Shown here one piece after another: positions 18,001 through 25,539 of a DNA stretch of 34,540 nt. The notes below the pieces were generated by a model. It was not told where the DNA came from, did no database searches, and saw only the letters and a list, made by a program, of their open reading frames with translations. Position 1 is the first letter of the stretch. Every line of letters begins with the position of its first letter. Both the position numbers and the translations under genes were made by a program. Source of the DNA: Prevotellaceae bacterium UBA7028 (GTDB lineage: Bacteria > Bacteroidota > Bacteroidia > Bacteroidales > Bacteroidaceae); NCBI GenBank assembly GCA_002494215.1, contig DLBF01000197.1:1-34540 (forward strand), written 5' to 3'.

Positions 18001-18255
18001 TGTTTTGCTCAATTCCTCCGTGAGCGGACGCGCGTTAGCAGGGTTTACATCTTCGTCGGCAAGCAATCTCAGATAGATCTTGAAATTGCCAGACTTCTCC
18101 AGACTTTCGTAAATGCTGGTGTTCAGCCAATCGGGCATTTCATCGTCCAATGGGAAAATGTCTGAACAAGCATACGTCAGTCCGCAAACTGCCATTAGGC
18201 AAATCATCCGAGATGACTGCCTACTCCATTTGCTTAAACGGTTTGTCATACGCAT
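15049..18255 (-). CDS. Surface lipoprotein with four FAS1 (fasciclin) domains, first gene of the operon
   Basis: A 1068-residue lipoprotein, lipobox LTYAC with C30 followed by an acid-rich segment. Four FAS1-like repeats can be set out from paired H1 and H2 motifs: TVFVANDAAW (89-98) with NGYVNMTEKP (266-275); AAMFVPSDSTLW (405-416) with NGAVYIMNQVY (512-522); FTFFMPSDAGLAY (568-580) with GGTYVMDSPLVP (733-744); YTIFVPTNEAIKE (838-850) with AAVIHQIDGVLN (1025-1036). Each domain is larger than a standard FAS1 of about 140 residues, so loops are expanded. Likely role: surface binding or adhesion in partnership with the SusC/SusD that follow; this is inference. The start at 18255 leads into MRMTNRL; an ATG two codons later is equally possible. 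Confidence 0.85.
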   Translation of the reverse strand: MRMTNRLSKWSRQSSRMICLMAVCGLTYACSDIFPLDDEMPDWLNTSIYESLEKSGNFKIYLRLLADEDVNPANARPLTEELSKTGSKTVFVANDAAWEAFFKRNEQLPESNPWHYATSYENLSVAQKKLLIHTSMLNNAIVMENLASSEASGENPPTRGEYMRRFTDVAATDTITYIKSEDLPTNYNPVDKDYWQRFRKENGGNGIYLVTDSSLTMMLHFTQEHMSRNNINSDFDFPKFMGRERITSDVHIYDAHLDSTDIVCQNGYVNMTEKPLCPLASMAEVIRTNGRTNIFSHMLDRYCAPFYNHRITTDYKVLHPEFTDSIFTKRYFSDMSAGGRALNSEPGDRGGTYRTYYPFRYLPEVMPDSLKDYAGAGEVSLKYDPAWNEYYEDKSHPENREKDMAAMFVPSDSTLWDYFINAGGRQLIQTYYEREGTQYAIPRTTPTTYEELYKQIDCIPLTTLQKLINIIMLRSFVGSVPSKMTKQKDDALEQLFYPEDIEKIDTCLMASNGAVYIMNQVYGPADFTSVTAPAFISTTNKCMSWAIYDQENMGLNYYAYLKAMQSRFTFFMPSDAGLAYYYDPTSMKSKNPRVLNMYYDQKEKVKVKANCYKYFPPYPVQVPEKEGETIGSVGGRLMTNDIEPTDITNRLKDILESHTIVHDGTNPIDGEDEYFLSKNGNAIKVVRNENNEIIAAKGGFQLENERQGITGNGKDKGITSCIVTSPFPNLKNGGTYVMDSPLVPTYRSVWSILTNDMKESNPKLMTEPFTEANWAANPYSAFYDLCAANSYDTEIMGCGLVPATLSTAEQKAAKKKFYVFFEDGGLDYNIQFFNNYRYTIFVPTNEAIKEAIANGLPTWENIYDDYHSHCKHEVNPETGEWLKDSETGEYTYTNELETYEDSVRIAAKITYLTNFIRYHFADNSVFADKSELSDANGEMVTSSYDHETGLFCKIHVDRIKQGDETILRVCDDVTYKKDHNNKIPTVKEMNNILARDISCSKKGSSQATAPRNISMKNIVLDASSAAVIHQIDGVLNHTALVGGRHDSAWSTTANAKKYLKRYAIKANE

Positions 18256-18330
18256 TTTTTTTGTGTTATTTTAGTTTAAATTTTATGTGTTCTTTAACCT
18301 ATTTTTGCACATTTTTTGTGCTAAACAGAG

Positions 18331-18338
18331 CAAATTTA
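18331..18338 (-). promoter_or_regulatory. Probable -7 box of the FAS1/SusC/SusD operon
   Basis: TAAATTTG on the minus strand fits the TAnnTTTG consensus and would start transcription near 18324, about 70 nt ahead of the first FAS1 gene. No TTTG is seen at the right distance upstream, so the promoter may be weak or activator-dependent. Inside the leader GCACA-AAAAA-TGTGC (18307-18321) can form a 5-bp hairpin right at the expected start site. Confidence 0.5.
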
Positions 18339-18420
18339 CGTTTTTTTACTGAAACCCCGTAAGGGTAGCGTTCTTTTGCTCTTAATTTTAATACAAATTA
18401 ACAAATCGGATGAATCTTTG

Positions 18421-20832
18421 TCATTCTTCGGTCGCTATCACCTCGGTTTTTGCGTCATTTACGTCGTTATTTTGCGATGCATCCTCAATTTCGTTTTCGT
18501 TTTCGCCTGTTTCTTCTGTTAAAGTGCTGTCTGGGGCAGGGGCGTAATCACTGCCTGACCATAGGCTTGGATCTATGTCTTTTGCCTCAGCGAACTTGGC
18601 TTTATATTTGCTGAATCTTTTATCATTTAGAACTTTCTTGATAAAGTCCCCGAATATGGGCAAGGCTGCTTTTCCTCCCTGTCCAAGGGCGCCTGTCCGG
18701 AAGTGTATGCAGGGGAATTCGCCTCCAACCCATACGCCACCGACCAGTTTGGGGGTAACACCCACATACCATGCATCAGCGTGGTTGTTGCTGGTTCCTG
18801 TTTTCCCTCCAAAGTCCGTTGTCTGTGTCAGACCGCCTATGTATTCCCACATGGCAGCAGAGGTTCCGTGAAGTCCGCTTCTTAGCATTATCTGCATCAG
18901 ATAAGCTGATTTGTAGGGGATTGCCTGCTTTTCGTGCTTCTTGGCTTTGTAAATAATATTTCCGTCTCTGTCTTCGATTTTGGATATCATTATTGGCATG
19001 TTGTATTTACCGTCGTTGACAACGGTGCAATAGCTGTTGGTAAGTTCTAACAAGTCAACCACACTACTACCCAAACACAGTGATTTGGTTTCCTTTAGCG
19101 GTGTCTTTATGCCCATGTCGTATGCGGTGTTTATAATGTTCTTGATTCCTACTTCAAGACCAACGGAAACGGCAACGGTGTTGACACTGCTGGCAAAGGC
19201 TCTCTTGAGCGACATCTCGGTGTTGGAATAGGTTCCGTCGGCATTGTGCGGAATCCACGGTTTTTCTTCTCCAGGCTCCTTGTACTCTATTCTGGTGTCC
19301 ATTCTTCTGCTACTGGGCGATAGTCCTTGGTTCATGGCTTCTGTGTAAACGAAAAGCTTGAAGGTGGAGCCGGGCTGGTGCTTGGCGGTTACGTTGTCGA
19401 AATTCCAGGCATCGTAATCTATGTTGCCAATCCATGCTTTTACTTCCCTGGTGTCTGGCTCCATGGCAATGAATCCGCAGTGCATCAGTTTTACCATGTG
19501 ACGTATGGAATCCATTGTGCTCAGTTCCTTTATGGTGGGGCCATCGTAGGTAAAGACTTTAACGGGATGGGGGAGGTTCAAGTAGTAATCGATGGAGTCT
19601 TGATTGTCGGGATATTTCTGCTTTAATCTCTTGTACTCCGACGTCTTCTTTGCTATGTTTTCGATAAACTCGGGAATCTCGTGATGCTTGCTGTCTTGCC
19701 ATGGCGGTGTATTCCCCCAGTGTGCATTGAACTGGTTCTGGAGTGACTGCATTTTCTTTCTTACGGCTTCCTCGGCATATTTCTGCAGGCGTGTGTCGAG
19801 TGTGGTGTAGATCTTTAAACCGTCGGAATAGAGGTCTAATTTGTTTCCTGCATCATAGCCTGGCACCTCGCCCATCTCGCATAGCATGTCGAGGTATTCG
19901 ACCAGTTCGTCGCGGAAGTATGGGGCAAACTCGTTAGGCGATTTCTCGTTGGTTCGCTGTGCTAACTCTATGGGAAGGGATTTCAGAGAGTCGAGTTGTG
20001 CGGAACTGGCAGGCGTTCCGTTTATTATGATATGGTTGTGCCCGAACACAACGTCAAGGACTGTATTGCGTCTTTCTATGCTGTTCTTCGGATGAGTCTT
20101 GGGGTTGTAGATGCTTGTTGCTTTTAACAGTCCTACCAGTGTGGCGGCTTGGTCGTATGTAAGTCGGTCGGGTGTGGTATTGAAATACCTTGCAGATGCT
20201 GTCTTGATGCCAAAGGAGTTGCTTCCGAAGTCAACGGTATTAAGGTACATTGTCAGGATTTCTTCCTTGCTGAAAATCATTTCCAGTTTGGTCGCAACAA
20301 TCCACTCCTTGGCTTTCATGATTAGTATCTTGACGCCGGGAACTTTTCCCAAAAGGCCGGTGCGATGCTTGGTTCGTACTCGGAACATGTTTTTTGCCAA
20401 CTGTTGTGTTATGGTGCTGGCTCCGCGTGCGTGACCTGAGAAGATATCTTTTGCAGCAGAGAACAGTCCTTTGAAATCTATTCCGTGGTGATGATAGAAT
20501 CGCTCATCTTCCGTATCTATCAGGGTGCGGATTAGGATGGGGGATAGCTCGTTGTATTCCACGGCTGTGCGATCCTCGCTATAGTATCTTCCTATCAGTT
20601 GTCCGTCTGCACTGTAGATTTCGGATGCTTCGTTGACCGTTGGATTTTTGATGTCGGAAAAACTGGGTGTGCTGCCAAATAGGAAGAATAAGTTCATATC
20701 GACTGCAACGAAGAATAATAAAATGGAAAGAAGGAATGTACAAATCCATACTGCGATTTTTTTGTACCAAGGACCAGAATATATTCTTCTGAGAATTTCC
20801 TTAAATCTGTTCCAAACGTTCTTGAAGCTCAT
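18421..20832 (-). CDS. Class A penicillin-binding protein 1A (glycosyltransferase/transpeptidase)
   Basis: An 803-residue bifunctional peptidoglycan synthase. It has a cytoplasmic N-terminus, one membrane segment at about 26-53, a GT51 glycosyltransferase domain with catalytic E108 in EDERFYHHHGID and the RGASTITQQLAKNMF motif (about 136-150), then a transpeptidase domain with S489-T-F-K492, S549-V-N551 and K677-T-G679. All catalytic landmarks are intact. The last roughly 45 residues are acidic and low in complexity. It polymerises glycan strands from lipid II and crosslinks them in the periplasm. It is the last gene of the long purM-to-pbp operon, 8 nt after miaA; no convincing terminator follows. 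mrcA/ponA-type names apply, but I leave the symbol open because class A paralogues cannot be separated here. Confidence 0.95.
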   Translation of the reverse strand: MSFKNVWNRFKEILRRIYSGPWYKKIAVWICTFLLSILLFFVAVDMNLFFLFGSTPSFSDIKNPTVNEASEIYSADGQLIGRYYSEDRTAVEYNELSPILIRTLIDTEDERFYHHHGIDFKGLFSAAKDIFSGHARGASTITQQLAKNMFRVRTKHRTGLLGKVPGVKILIMKAKEWIVATKLEMIFSKEEILTMYLNTVDFGSNSFGIKTASARYFNTTPDRLTYDQAATLVGLLKATSIYNPKTHPKNSIERRNTVLDVVFGHNHIIINGTPASSAQLDSLKSLPIELAQRTNEKSPNEFAPYFRDELVEYLDMLCEMGEVPGYDAGNKLDLYSDGLKIYTTLDTRLQKYAEEAVRKKMQSLQNQFNAHWGNTPPWQDSKHHEIPEFIENIAKKTSEYKRLKQKYPDNQDSIDYYLNLPHPVKVFTYDGPTIKELSTMDSIRHMVKLMHCGFIAMEPDTREVKAWIGNIDYDAWNFDNVTAKHQPGSTFKLFVYTEAMNQGLSPSSRRMDTRIEYKEPGEEKPWIPHNADGTYSNTEMSLKRAFASSVNTVAVSVGLEVGIKNIINTAYDMGIKTPLKETKSLCLGSSVVDLLELTNSYCTVVNDGKYNMPIMISKIEDRDGNIIYKAKKHEKQAIPYKSAYLMQIMLRSGLHGTSAAMWEYIGGLTQTTDFGGKTGTSNNHADAWYVGVTPKLVGGVWVGGEFPCIHFRTGALGQGGKAALPIFGDFIKKVLNDKRFSKYKAKFAEAKDIDPSLWSGSDYAPAPDSTLTEETGENENEIEDASQNNDVNDAKTEVIATEE

Positions 20833-20840
20833 AATGCTGA

Positions 20841-21734
20841 TTATATGTTTTGTGAAATGAAATCCAGAATCTCTTTCTCGTTATCGGGAGAAAACCAATG
20901 AATGTCTTCGTCGTGCGCAAACCATGTCATTTGTTTCTTGGCGTAGTCTCTGGTGTTTTTCTTGATTTTCTCAATCGCAAAATCCAGTTCCCACGTCCCG
21001 TCAAAATATTTGAAAAGTTCTTTGTATCCTACTGTATTCAATGCGTTTAGCTGACGATGGGGATAAAGGCTCTTGGCTTCCTCGAGCCATCCTTCTTCCA
21101 TCATCATGTCAACGCGTTTGTTGATTCTTTCGAAAAGCTCGTTCCTTTCCCTTCTTAATCCAATCTTGATGATCTGGAAAGGACGTTCTTTCTTTTTGCG
21201 AATACGAAAAGAGGTGTATGTTTTTCCGGCGGTGTAGCAAATCTCAAGTGCATGAACAATTCGCTTGGGATTTTTAAGGTCAACGATGTTGTAGTATTCA
21301 GGGTCAAGTAACCTGAGTTCGTTTCTCAGTTTCTCCAACCCTTCTGTGTGAAGTCTTTCTTTCAGTTCTTCCCTAATTTCGGGAGCGACGGTGGGGATGT
21401 CGTCTATGCCATTGCAAACGGCATCAATATACATCATGCTCCCGCCGGAAAGTAATAAGTTGTTATGCGTGGAACTCAGCAGGCCAATCAGGTTGATGGC
21501 ATCCTCTTCATATTGGGCTGCACTGTAGTATTGCTGCAGTTCCAGAATCTTTACAAAATAATGCTTGACTTCTGCCAATTGTTCTTCCGTAGGAGCTGCC
21601 GTTCCTATGCTCATGTCCTTATAGATTTGCCTACTGTCGCAGTTGATGATAGGGCTGCCCAGTAATTTGGCAATTTTAATCGATAAGGCGGTTTTTCCTA
21701 CTGCGGTTGGACCTAAAAGAACAAAGAGTTTCAT
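20841..21734 (-). CDS. miaA: tRNA dimethylallyltransferase
   Basis: A 297-residue cytoplasmic enzyme that transfers dimethylallyl from DMAPP to A37 of tRNAs reading codons that begin with U. Visible landmarks: P-loop GPTAVGKT (8-15), the [19 protein letters not shown] segment (about 30-48) with the Asp-Ser-Arg/Gln residues of the active site, the [17 protein letters not shown] region, and the C-terminal [12 protein letters not shown] motif that contacts tRNA. Length is normal. Its ATG overlaps the stop of the preceding gene (ATGA, 21731-21734), which suggests translational coupling. Confidence 0.96.
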   Translation of the reverse strand: MKLFVLLGPTAVGKTALSIKIAKLLGSPIINCDSRQIYKDMSIGTAAPTEEQLAEVKHYFVKILELQQYYSAAQYEEDAINLIGLLSSTHNNLLLSGGSMMYIDAVCNGIDDIPTVAPEIREELKERLHTEGLEKLRNELRLLDPEYYNIVDLKNPKRIVHALEICYTAGKTYTSFRIRKKKERPFQIIKIGLRRERNELFERINKRVDMMMEEGWLEEAKSLYPHRQLNALNTVGYKELFKYFDGTWELDFAIEKIKKNTRDYAKKQMTWFAHDEDIHWFSPDNEKEILDFISQNI

Positions 21735-22264
21735 TCGTTTATTTCGAATCCTTCCATATCCAGTTCCCCTTCTTCGAAGTCTTCGTCTCCGTAAAAGTCT
21801 TCTTCCACTTCTCCGTCGGTGGCATCAGAGCCGGATACATTTGTCATGTCTTCGTTAATATGCTGTATCGGAGGTACTCCATGCATTCTGCTTATTCTTC
21901 CTTCTTTCTCTGGTTGTCCGAACAGTATCTCGGTTATTTCCATCAGGAAGAATCTTTTCCCTTCAGGGTCGAAGATGTATGCTATGCGCTGACCTTCCTC
22001 TTCCAGGAAGTCGCGTAAAGAGCAGTTGGACATCAGGTTGATATCCTCTTCTGCGTCTATGTCGTCGGTGACGGTCTGCCGTATGTGTTCTTTAACGTGC
22101 CATTCGTCATCGCAGATGAGGAAACCATGATTGTCGGTGTCCTGATATTTACAGGTCTTTAATATGAGATTGTGAAGTTCCGTGAACTTGGCTTCGGCAT
22201 CGATTTTTGCCTCCATCACAAAGTCTTCTATCTCTTGGCTGAATATTGTTATTCTAAATGTCAT
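21731..22264 (-). CDS. Small pRiA4b ORF-3-like protein with acidic tail
   Basis: A 177-residue cytoplasmic protein. The N-terminal part ([13 protein letters not shown], then [11 protein letters not shown] and [26 protein letters not shown]) follows the pattern of the plasmid pRiA4b ORF-3-like (PRiA4_ORF3) family. The C-terminal 28 residues are mostly Asp and Glu with FYGDEDF and EGFEINE. I recall similar acidic-tailed proteins beside lpxA in Bacteroides. Function is unknown; despite the family's historical link to mobile elements, no transposase is present. It lies 12 nt after lpxA and overlaps miaA by 4 nt, so it is firmly part of the lipid A/miaA operon. Confidence 0.75.
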   Translation of the reverse strand: MTFRITIFSQEIEDFVMEAKIDAEAKFTELHNLILKTCKYQDTDNHGFLICDDEWHVKEHIRQTVTDDIDAEEDINLMSNCSLRDFLEEEGQRIAYIFDPEGKRFFLMEITEILFGQPEKEGRISRMHGVPPIQHINEDMTNVSGSDATDGEVEEDFYGDEDFEEGELDMEGFEINE

Positions 22265-22276
22265 CTGGCTTGTATG

Positions 22277-23050
22277 TTATCTGATGAATCCTCTGTTGCT
22301 TGTCCTTATAAAATCCAGAATGTATCTGATTTCATCCGACATGGGTATTTCTTTCTCTACTCGTGCCAGCAAATCATTTAACTTGCCTGTTCCCTGTAGG
22401 ATAATTTGATAGGCCATGTGTATATTGTCAATGATTTCCCTGTCAAAGTTCCTGCGTCTAAGACCTATGGTGTTGAGTCCGCAGAATGCAGCAGGGTCTC
22501 TTGCGCAGAGGCTGAAAGGCAATACATTTTGACTGAATCGTGTGCCACCACCAACCATGGTGTAGCTTCCGACTCTGCAGAACTGATGCATAAGGACACC
22601 AGCGCTTAGGATAGCATTGTCGTCTATAACGATTTCTCCTGCAAGCTTGGTGCTGTTGCCGATGATACAGCCATTGCCGACTATTGCATCGTGAGCAACA
22701 TGAGCACCCTCCATCAGCAGGTTGTTGCTTCCAACAATTGTTTTTCCCTTAGCTGCGGTTCCCCTGTTGATGGTTACGTTCTCGCGGATTTTGTTGTTGT
22801 CTCCAATCTCTGCCGTTGTATCTTCTCCTTGGAATTTCAAATCCTGGGGTATAGCACTAATTACTGCTCCGGGAAAGAATATGTTTCCGTTTCCTATGCG
22901 GGCACCATATAATACGGTAACGCTGTTCATCAGGGTATTGTTGTCTCCAATAACAACCCCTTTGTCAATATAGCAGAAGGCTCCAATCTCGCAGTTCTCA
23001 CCAATGACTGCTTCGGGATGGATATATGCCAAAGGACTGATCTTGCTCAT
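22277..23050 (-). CDS. lpxA: Acyl-[ACP]-UDP-N-acetylglucosamine O-acyltransferase
   Basis: A 257-residue enzyme that adds a 3-hydroxyacyl chain to UDP-GlcNAc, the first step of lipid A synthesis. The sequence starts with left-handed parallel beta-helix hexapeptide repeats (YIHPEAVIGENCEIG...). The catalytic His is H120 in AHVAHDAIVGNG, matching the His-x-x-His pair of E. coli LpxA. The C-terminal helical part (NFDREIIDNIHMAYQIILQG) is normal. It begins 4 nt after the lpxC-fabZ stop, consistent with coupled translation of the lipid A set. Confidence 0.96.
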   Translation of the reverse strand: MSKISPLAYIHPEAVIGENCEIGAFCYIDKGVVIGDNNTLMNSVTVLYGARIGNGNIFFPGAVISAIPQDLKFQGEDTTAEIGDNNKIRENVTINRGTAAKGKTIVGSNNLLMEGAHVAHDAIVGNGCIIGNSTKLAGEIVIDDNAILSAGVLMHQFCRVGSYTMVGGGTRFSQNVLPFSLCARDPAAFCGLNTIGLRRRNFDREIIDNIHMAYQIILQGTGKLNDLLARVEKEIPMSDEIRYILDFIRTSNRGFIR

Positions 23051-23054
23051 GTTC

Positions 23055-24446
23055 TTAATCTTGTTTGTTTTTAATGACTTGTGCTGTGAAAGTTGCTTCA
23101 GCTACGCAGTTTTCACCAATGAATGCGTAACCTTGCATACTTCCGATATTATGACGTAAAGGGCCTAATGTGATGACCTTGAAAATCAGCGTGTCGCCGG
23201 GTACGACCTTCTGCTTGAACTTTACGTTATCTATCTTGATAAAGTATGTGCTGTAATCTGCTCCGTCTTCCAGGTTATTGATGACCAGTATTCCGCCAGC
23301 CTGTGCCATGGCTTCAACAATTAGTACGCCTGGCATGATTGGCTCGGAAGGGAAGTGCCCCTGGAAGAAAGGCTCGTCGCTGGTGATGTTCTTAATGGCA
23401 ACGATACTTTCTGCCTTCATTTCAATTACCTTGTCAACGAGTAGCATGGGAAATCTGTGTGGCAGCAGCTGGCGTATCTGTGCGGTATCCATGACGGCAG
23501 GCTTGTTGGGGTCGTATTTGGGAGCCTGTACTTCATGCTTGCGGATTTCCTTTCGCATCATGCGGGCAAACTTGTTGTTGATGGTGTGTCCTGGTTTTGT
23601 GGCAATGATACGTCCCTTAATGGGCTTCCCGATTAATGCCATATCGCCAATGATGTCCAGCAACTTATGTCTTGCAGGCTCGTTGTCCCATACCAGTTTC
23701 TTGTGTTGCAGGTATCCGAGTTCAGCTGCATCGTGATGTTCTGCACCTGTCAGTTGGCAGAGCTTATCCAGATTCTCCTGGCTGGTCTGTTTCTCGTAGA
23801 TTACGATGGCATTATTCAGGTCACCTCCCTTGATAAGTCCAGCCATGAGGAGAGGTTCTATTTCTCTTACAAAAACAAAAGTTCTGGCAGCAGCAATCTC
23901 TGTGGCAAAATCATCTATGTTGTCAAGCGTTGCGAACTGGCTGCTCAGAAACTTTCCGTCAAAGGAAATCATACTGGTGATAGAGAATTCCTCGTCAGGA
24001 AGGAGCGTAATGCAGGCACCTGTATTCTCGTCCTTGAACTCCATCTTCTTTGTGATGTAGTAGAAGTCCTTCTCGGCATCCTGCTCAACGGTTCCAACGC
24101 GGTTGATTTCCTTTACATAAGGTTCGGCACTTCCGTCAAGGATAGGGAATTCGGGACCGTTAACTTGTATCAGGATGTTGTCAACACCCAAGGCGTAGAA
24201 TGCCGCCATGGCATGTTCGATGGTGCTACATTTGAAATTTCCTTTCCCCAGTACAGTTCCTCTCTGGGTGTCTGTTACATTCTCAGCGACAGCATCCAAT
24301 ATAGGCTGTCCCTCCATGTCAACACGTTGTATTTTATATCCGTGATTCTTTGGGGCAGGCAAGAATGTAACGGTTAATTCTAAACCTGTATGTAGGCCTT
24401 TTCCGCTAAGTGAAAAGCTATCTTTTAATGTCTTTTGTTTTGGCAT
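23055..24446 (-). CDS. lpxC-fabZ: Bifunctional UDP-3-O-acyl-GlcNAc deacetylase / 3-hydroxyacyl-ACP dehydratase
   Basis: A 463-residue fusion. Residues 1 to about 305 are LpxC, the zinc deacetylase that commits to lipid A, with the ligand set H78 (in TIEHAMAAFYALGVDN), H260 and D264 (in RHKLLDIIGDMAL). Residues about 319-463 are FabZ, with LLPHRFPMLLVDK, H364 in GHFPSEPIMPGV and E378 in LIVEAMAQAGG. This fusion is standard in Bacteroidetes. The start is placed at ATG 24446 (MPKQKTLKDSF), which matches remembered Bacteroides N-termini. A TTG at 24464 would overlap lpxD and adds six residues with no family match. The gap to lpxD is then 4 nt. Confidence 0.95.
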   Translation of the reverse strand: MPKQKTLKDSFSLSGKGLHTGLELTVTFLPAPKNHGYKIQRVDMEGQPILDAVAENVTDTQRGTVLGKGNFKCSTIEHAMAAFYALGVDNILIQVNGPEFPILDGSAEPYVKEINRVGTVEQDAEKDFYYITKKMEFKDENTGACITLLPDEEFSITSMISFDGKFLSSQFATLDNIDDFATEIAAARTFVFVREIEPLLMAGLIKGGDLNNAIVIYEKQTSQENLDKLCQLTGAEHHDAAELGYLQHKKLVWDNEPARHKLLDIIGDMALIGKPIKGRIIATKPGHTINNKFARMMRKEIRKHEVQAPKYDPNKPAVMDTAQIRQLLPHRFPMLLVDKVIEMKAESIVAIKNITSDEPFFQGHFPSEPIMPGVLIVEAMAQAGGILVINNLEDGADYSTYFIKIDNVKFKQKVVPGDTLIFKVITLGPLRHNIGSMQGYAFIGENCVAEATFTAQVIKNKQD

Positions 24447-24450
24447 GATT

Positions 24451-25497
24451 TTATTTTGATGCAAGCTCTTCCTTGAGAGCCTTTATTTCCTTCTTCATTT
24501 CGTTCATGTCCGCCCACATCTGATATAGATTCTTGAATAAGGCGCTTGATTTCCAGAATGTCTTGGCATCAATAGCAGGTGTGCCCTGAACGGCTGTCCC
24601 CGGTTTCTTGATATTGTTGGGGATGCCAGCCTGAGCTCCCGCCATGGTGCGGTCTGCTATGGTGGCGTGTCCAGCAATACCTACCTGTCCGCCGAACATA
24701 CACCATTCGCCCACCTTGGTGCTGCCAGCAATACCTACCTGGGCAGACATTACGGTGTGGCTTCCTATCTCGTCGTTGTGAGCTATCTGTACCAGATTGT
24801 CCAGCTTTACACCCTTATGTATAATGGTTGCACCCATAACAGCGCGGTCAACGCAGGTGTTGGCACCAATTTCCACATCGTCCTCTATGATGGCAATGCC
24901 AATCTGGGGTATCTTATCGTAGCCATTCTCTGTTGGTTGGAAGCCAAATCCGTCTGCTCCAATCACACAACCGGCGTGCAGGATGCAGTTGTTGCCAACC
25001 TTACAGTCGTGATATACTACGGCATTGCTGTAGATTTCTGTATTGTTGCCCACTTTGGCGTTTCTCCCGATTGTGACGTGAGGGTGGAATACACATCCGT
25101 CGCCAATCTCAACACCTTCGGCAATGGCAACAAAGGGACCAATGTAGCAATCTTTTCCGATTTTGGCTGTAGGGTCAATGAAAGCCAGTTCGCTGATGCC
25201 TTTGCGTTTGGGTTTCATGCTCTCGTATATCTGCAGCAGTTTCGCTACAGCCTCTCTGGCATCGTCAACCTTTATCAGCGTAGCCTTTATTTCATGCTTG
25301 GGCTCAAAGTTCTTATTGACAAGTATTACGCTACTTTCGGTCTCGTAGATGTAATGCTCGTATTTGTCGTTGGCAAGGAAACTGATACACCCAGGTTTCC
25401 CTTCCTCGATTTTTGCGAAGTTATTGACTGTTGCCTTAGGGTCACCAACAATGGTTCCGCCTATAAGGCCAGCTATCATTTCTGCACTGAATTCCAC
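24451..25497 (-). CDS. lpxD: UDP-3-O-(3-hydroxyacyl)glucosamine N-acyltransferase
   Basis: A 348-residue enzyme for the third lipid A step, N-acylation of the LpxC product. An N-terminal uridine-binding domain (about 1-100, with [14 protein letters not shown]) is followed by a long hexapeptide-repeat beta-helix (about 105-300). The catalytic His is H240 in [13 protein letters not shown] short C-terminal helix ends EELASK. The start codon is GTG at 25497: the N-terminus [10 protein letters not shown] aligns with remembered Bacteroides LpxD and no ATG fits. It follows pyrF by 23 nt that consist of AT-rich repeat. Confidence 0.95.
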   Translation of the reverse strand: MEFSAEMIAGLIGGTIVGDPKATVNNFAKIEEGKPGCISFLANDKYEHYIYETESSVILVNKNFEPKHEIKATLIKVDDAREAVAKLLQIYESMKPKRKGISELAFIDPTAKIGKDCYIGPFVAIAEGVEIGDGCVFHPHVTIGRNAKVGNNTEIYSNAVVYHDCKVGNNCILHAGCVIGADGFGFQPTENGYDKIPQIGIAIIEDDVEIGANTCVDRAVMGATIIHKGVKLDNLVQIAHNDEIGSHTVMSAQVGIAGSTKVGEWCMFGGQVGIAGHATIADRTMAGAQAGIPNNIKKPGTAVQGTPAIDAKTFWKSSALFKNLYQMWADMNEMKKEIKALKEELASK

Positions 25498-25504
25498 GTC
25501 GATT

Positions 25505-25539
25505 AATTATAAATTATGAATTATGAATTAAGAATTAAT
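25505..25539. repeat. AT-rich heptamer array (AATTATG)n at the 3' end of pyrF
   Basis: Five consecutive heptamers: AATTATA, AATTATG, AATTATG, AATTAAG, AATTAAT. The block fills most of the pyrF-lpxD gap and extends into the last codons of pyrF, whose C-terminal residues LILNS are encoded by it. The reverse complement of the same unit appears at 34522-34540. Confidence 0.88.

Noticed and set aside
1436..18255. Classical polysaccharide utilisation locus
   Set aside because: No carbohydrate-active enzyme, sulfatase or local regulator is encoded, so a glycan substrate cannot be claimed.
18361..18420. Terminator after the penicillin-binding protein gene
   Set aside because: The only pairing near the stop (ACCC with GGGT around 18354-18366) is 4 bp and lacks a proper T-run.
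23055..24446. LpxC-FabZ fusion as a novel enzyme
   Set aside because: This fusion is known and usual in Bacteroidetes.
23667..25506. Long open frames on the plus strand opposite lpxC-fabZ and lpxD (236 and 279 codons)
   Set aside because: They are antisense to fully motif-supported enzymes, match no family I recognise and have no promoter; they arise from codon bias of the real genes.
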